In this document: piece after piece, positions 62,478 to 64,000 of the stretch
Position numbering within the stretch: position 1 is the first letter of the stretch
Layout: the number at the start of each line of letters is the position of its first letter
Origin: Thermomicrobium roseum DSM 5159
Lineage (GTDB): Bacteria; Chloroflexota; Chloroflexia; Thermomicrobiales; Thermomicrobiaceae
DNA: 64,000 bases
Direction: 5' to 3'
NCBI RefSeq assembly: GCF_000021685.1
Contig: NC_011961.1
Span: 682,001 to 746,000, forward strand
Program-made: the position numbers and the translations under genes
Notes under the pieces: model-generated
The model's input: only the letters and a program-made list of their open reading frames with translations
What the model was told of the DNA's origin: nothing
Databases searched by the model: none

Positions 62478-63428
62478 GCCGTCGTCCGCGTGTGGGCGCA
62501 GCAGACTGCACCCAGCCGGCCTCGCGGTAGGAGAACGGTGCGGGTGTCTCGGCCCTATCGGGCCGGACGGGTCGGGCGTGCCTGACCCCTACAGGGGGCG
62601 AACATGGCCTTGAGAGTGCCGGTGGACGAGCCGGTGGCGACCGTCGTCAACAGGCCACGCCCCTGTTTCCGTAGGAGCGCGGCGCGCCTCGCCCGCCCGC
62701 GCCGGATGGCGCGGGTACGTGGTTCGTTCCCGGGCCTGACGGCCCGGCTGGGTCACGCACGCGAGACCCCTACCGGAACAGCGGTGGTCGATGCGGGCCG
62801 TTGGGCAACGCTTAGGGGACCGTTCCTGATCGGCGACGACCCGTTCACGTGTCGGGGCGAGGCATGTCTCGCCCGCCCGCGCCGAATGGCGCGGGAACGA
62901 GAAAATTTCGCAGCCCAGATCGCACAGACGTGTCAGGCACGCCTGGCCCCTACACGGATCGATCGTGGCCGCACAGTCCGAGATGGTCGCTGCGCGATCG
63001 AGCGTCGCGAACCGACGCTGCCTCGTTGCCAGAGGGGTGTCAGCCCTGTGCCTGCGGAGACGGTTGGGGTGGCCGGTCCTCTCGGGCCAGGTGGGGCACC
63101 TACGCCCGCGCCCGCCGCGGCTCGGCGCTGCTCGAGCAGTTCAGGTGGACAGCATGCACCCGACCTTCGGCATCGGGACGCGCTCGTCGGCCAGCACCCG
63201 GTGCCGCTCGCTGGGCTCAGTGTGCTTCCGCTTGGATCCGGCTTCGAGACAAACACAGGGCTGTAGCCGCGTCGTCGGTGGTGGGTTGCCCCCACGGATC
63301 GGGACACCGCGCTGCCCGATTGCCCGCGTCCCAGGGAAACACCGGGATGGGAATCGTCCCTCGCTCCTGGACACAGACGGTGACCTCTGGTAGCCTTCCT
63401 CTGCGAGTGTCCGTACAGGGAGCCAGGC
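62478..63428. other. Gene-free region with tandem hairpin repeats upstream of parA
   Basis: About 950 bases without a supportable gene. It contains the 180-bp repeats listed at 62575-62960. The last 300 bases are GC-rich with no coding match; the final bases include GGGAG before the GTG at 63429. Upstream of a ParA gene such a region could carry partition sites. Confidence 0.5.
62575..62960 (+). repeat. Tandem 180-bp repeats with conserved hairpins
   Basis: Two clear units and part of a third occur. The block CTCGCCCGCCCGCGCCG starting at 62688 recurs at 62868, and TCACGCACGCGAG/TCAGGCACGCCTG blocks at 62753 and 62933 are also exactly 180 bases apart. A related CCTGACCCCTAC at 62581 aligns with 62762 and 62942. 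Each main unit has a perfect 8-bp hairpin with a 4-base loop (arms CCCGCGCC/GGCGCGGG, loop GGAT or GAAT). The units do not continue a reading frame. Confidence 0.75.
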
Positions 63429-64000
63429 GTGACGCCAGTCATCGCGTTCTTCAACCAGAAAGGTGGAACCGCCAAGACCACGAGTACGCTCAACGTCGGA
63501 GCTGCACTCGCTGAGCGCGGCTACCGGGTACTCTCGCTCGACCTCGATCCCCAGGCCAGCCTGACGATGGCGCTCGGGATCGATATCGCCCGGCTGGAGG
63601 TCTCGGTCTACGACCTCCTCGTCGAAGATCCGCTTCCCCTCAGCGAGACCATCGTGGCGACGCGGATCGCCGGATTCGACCTCGTCCCGAGCCATCCGGA
63701 TCTGGCTGCTGCGGAACTGGAACTCTTGAATGCTCTCGAGCGCGAGCGGCGGCTGGCGCACGCGCTCGCTGCGGCTGAACCCTTGCCCTACGACTACGTC
63801 CTGATCGATAGCCCACCGGCTCTCAACATCCTGAGCGTCAACATCCTGGTCGCCGCGACCGCCCTGGTCATTCCGATCGAGCCGCATCCGCTTTCGCTCA
63901 TGGTCTTGCGTCGCCTCTTCGAGACGGTCAACCGGGTGCGCCGGCTCAACCCGCGCCTTGCTGTGCTCGGCTTCCTGCCGACCAAAGTGCACCACTCCTC
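63429..64000 (+). CDS. parA: ParA/Soj-family partition ATPase, N-terminal part
   Basis: The gene starts at GTG 63429 and runs off the window after 190 codons. The deviant Walker A is FFNQKGGTAKTTSTLNVGAALAERG (KGGxxKT, residues about 9-18). The A' motif LSLDLDPQASLTMALGI follows, and the switch-II region is YDYVLIDSPPALNILSVNIL (about residues 119-138). All are typical of ParA/Soj proteins that segregate chromosomes or plasmids. A parB gene would be expected just beyond the edge. The 180-bp repeats upstream may be related partition or origin sequence, which is inference. Confidence 0.92.
   Translation, partial: MTPVIAFFNQKGGTAKTTSTLNVGAALAERGYRVLSLDLDPQASLTMALGIDIARLEVSVYDLLVEDPLPLSETIVATRIAGFDLVPSHPDLAAAELELLNALERERRLAHALAAAEPLPYDYVLIDSPPALNILSVNILVAATALVIPIEPHPLSLMVLRRLFETVNRVRRLNPRLAVLGFLPTKVHHS

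Overview
The window is GC-rich, densely packed bacterial DNA with short intergenic gaps, purine-rich Shine-Dalgarno sites and frequent GTG starts. The gene content (Tat-type lipoprotein solute-binding protein, class E/F-like sortase with a DUF4397 substrate, L-fuconate dehydratase, monomeric sarcosine oxidase-like enzyme, secreted proteins with Pro/Thr-rich linkers) suggests a thermophilic Chloroflexota bacterium of the Thermomicrobia type. This is inference from family content, not a database match. A ParA-type ATPase runs off the right edge, so the right end may lie near a partition or replication locus of a chromosome or large plasmid.

Layout. 1-1.2 kb: start of a secreted subtilisin-like protein and upp. 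1.5-6.5 kb: three overlapping genes around a large fusion of a Cas4/AddB-like Fe-S nuclease with a Dna2/Upf1-type SF1 helicase. 6.6-11.3 kb: peptide-type ABC importer (binding protein and two permeases, no ATPase gene) plus a DUF1028 protein. 11.4-12.8 kb: a scar where remnants of a CorA-like transporter and a second solute-binding protein meet. 12.9-22.8 kb: amino-sugar and peptidoglycan-fragment salvage (Gfo/Idh/MocA oxidoreductase, SIS isomerase, NagA, a serine hydrolase, AnmK and a GH20 hexosaminidase on the plus strand; a BadF-type amino-sugar kinase and MurQ converging on them). The GH20 gene carries an in-frame TAA. 23.3-26 kb: fuconate dehydratase and a membrane-anchored protein of unknown function.

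26-33.5 kb is a decaying defence island. It holds a three-repeat CRISPR remnant with type I-E geometry and no cas genes, an intact MrfA/YprA-like DUF1998 helicase flanked by two truncated openings of a DUF1156-like gene, a zinc-ribbon protein, a frameshifted AbrB-like gene, and a DUF499 ATPase gene broken in several places. 34-45 kb: envelope and secreted proteins (an anchored protein, a DUF3267-like metallopeptidase, an M23 peptidase, an MFS exporter, a thermonuclease), a dead NmrA-like gene, and two tandem EAL-HDOD genes. 45-57 kb: metabolic genes (alpha/beta hydrolase, flavin reductase, TlpA-like thioredoxin, sarcosine oxidase-like enzyme, O-methyltransferase, ArsB/NhaD-type transporter, phosphodiesterase, agmatinase, and an Lrp/AsnC regulator overlapping a class III aminotransferase). 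56.6-59.8 kb: sortase, DUF4397 protein and alcohol dehydrogenase.

59.8-63.4 kb holds small secreted or membrane proteins, three of them interrupted by in-frame stops, followed by 180-bp tandem hairpin repeats directly upstream of parA. Pseudogenes are numerous, and several of the interrupting stops sit where tryptophan is plausible, one base change from TGG.
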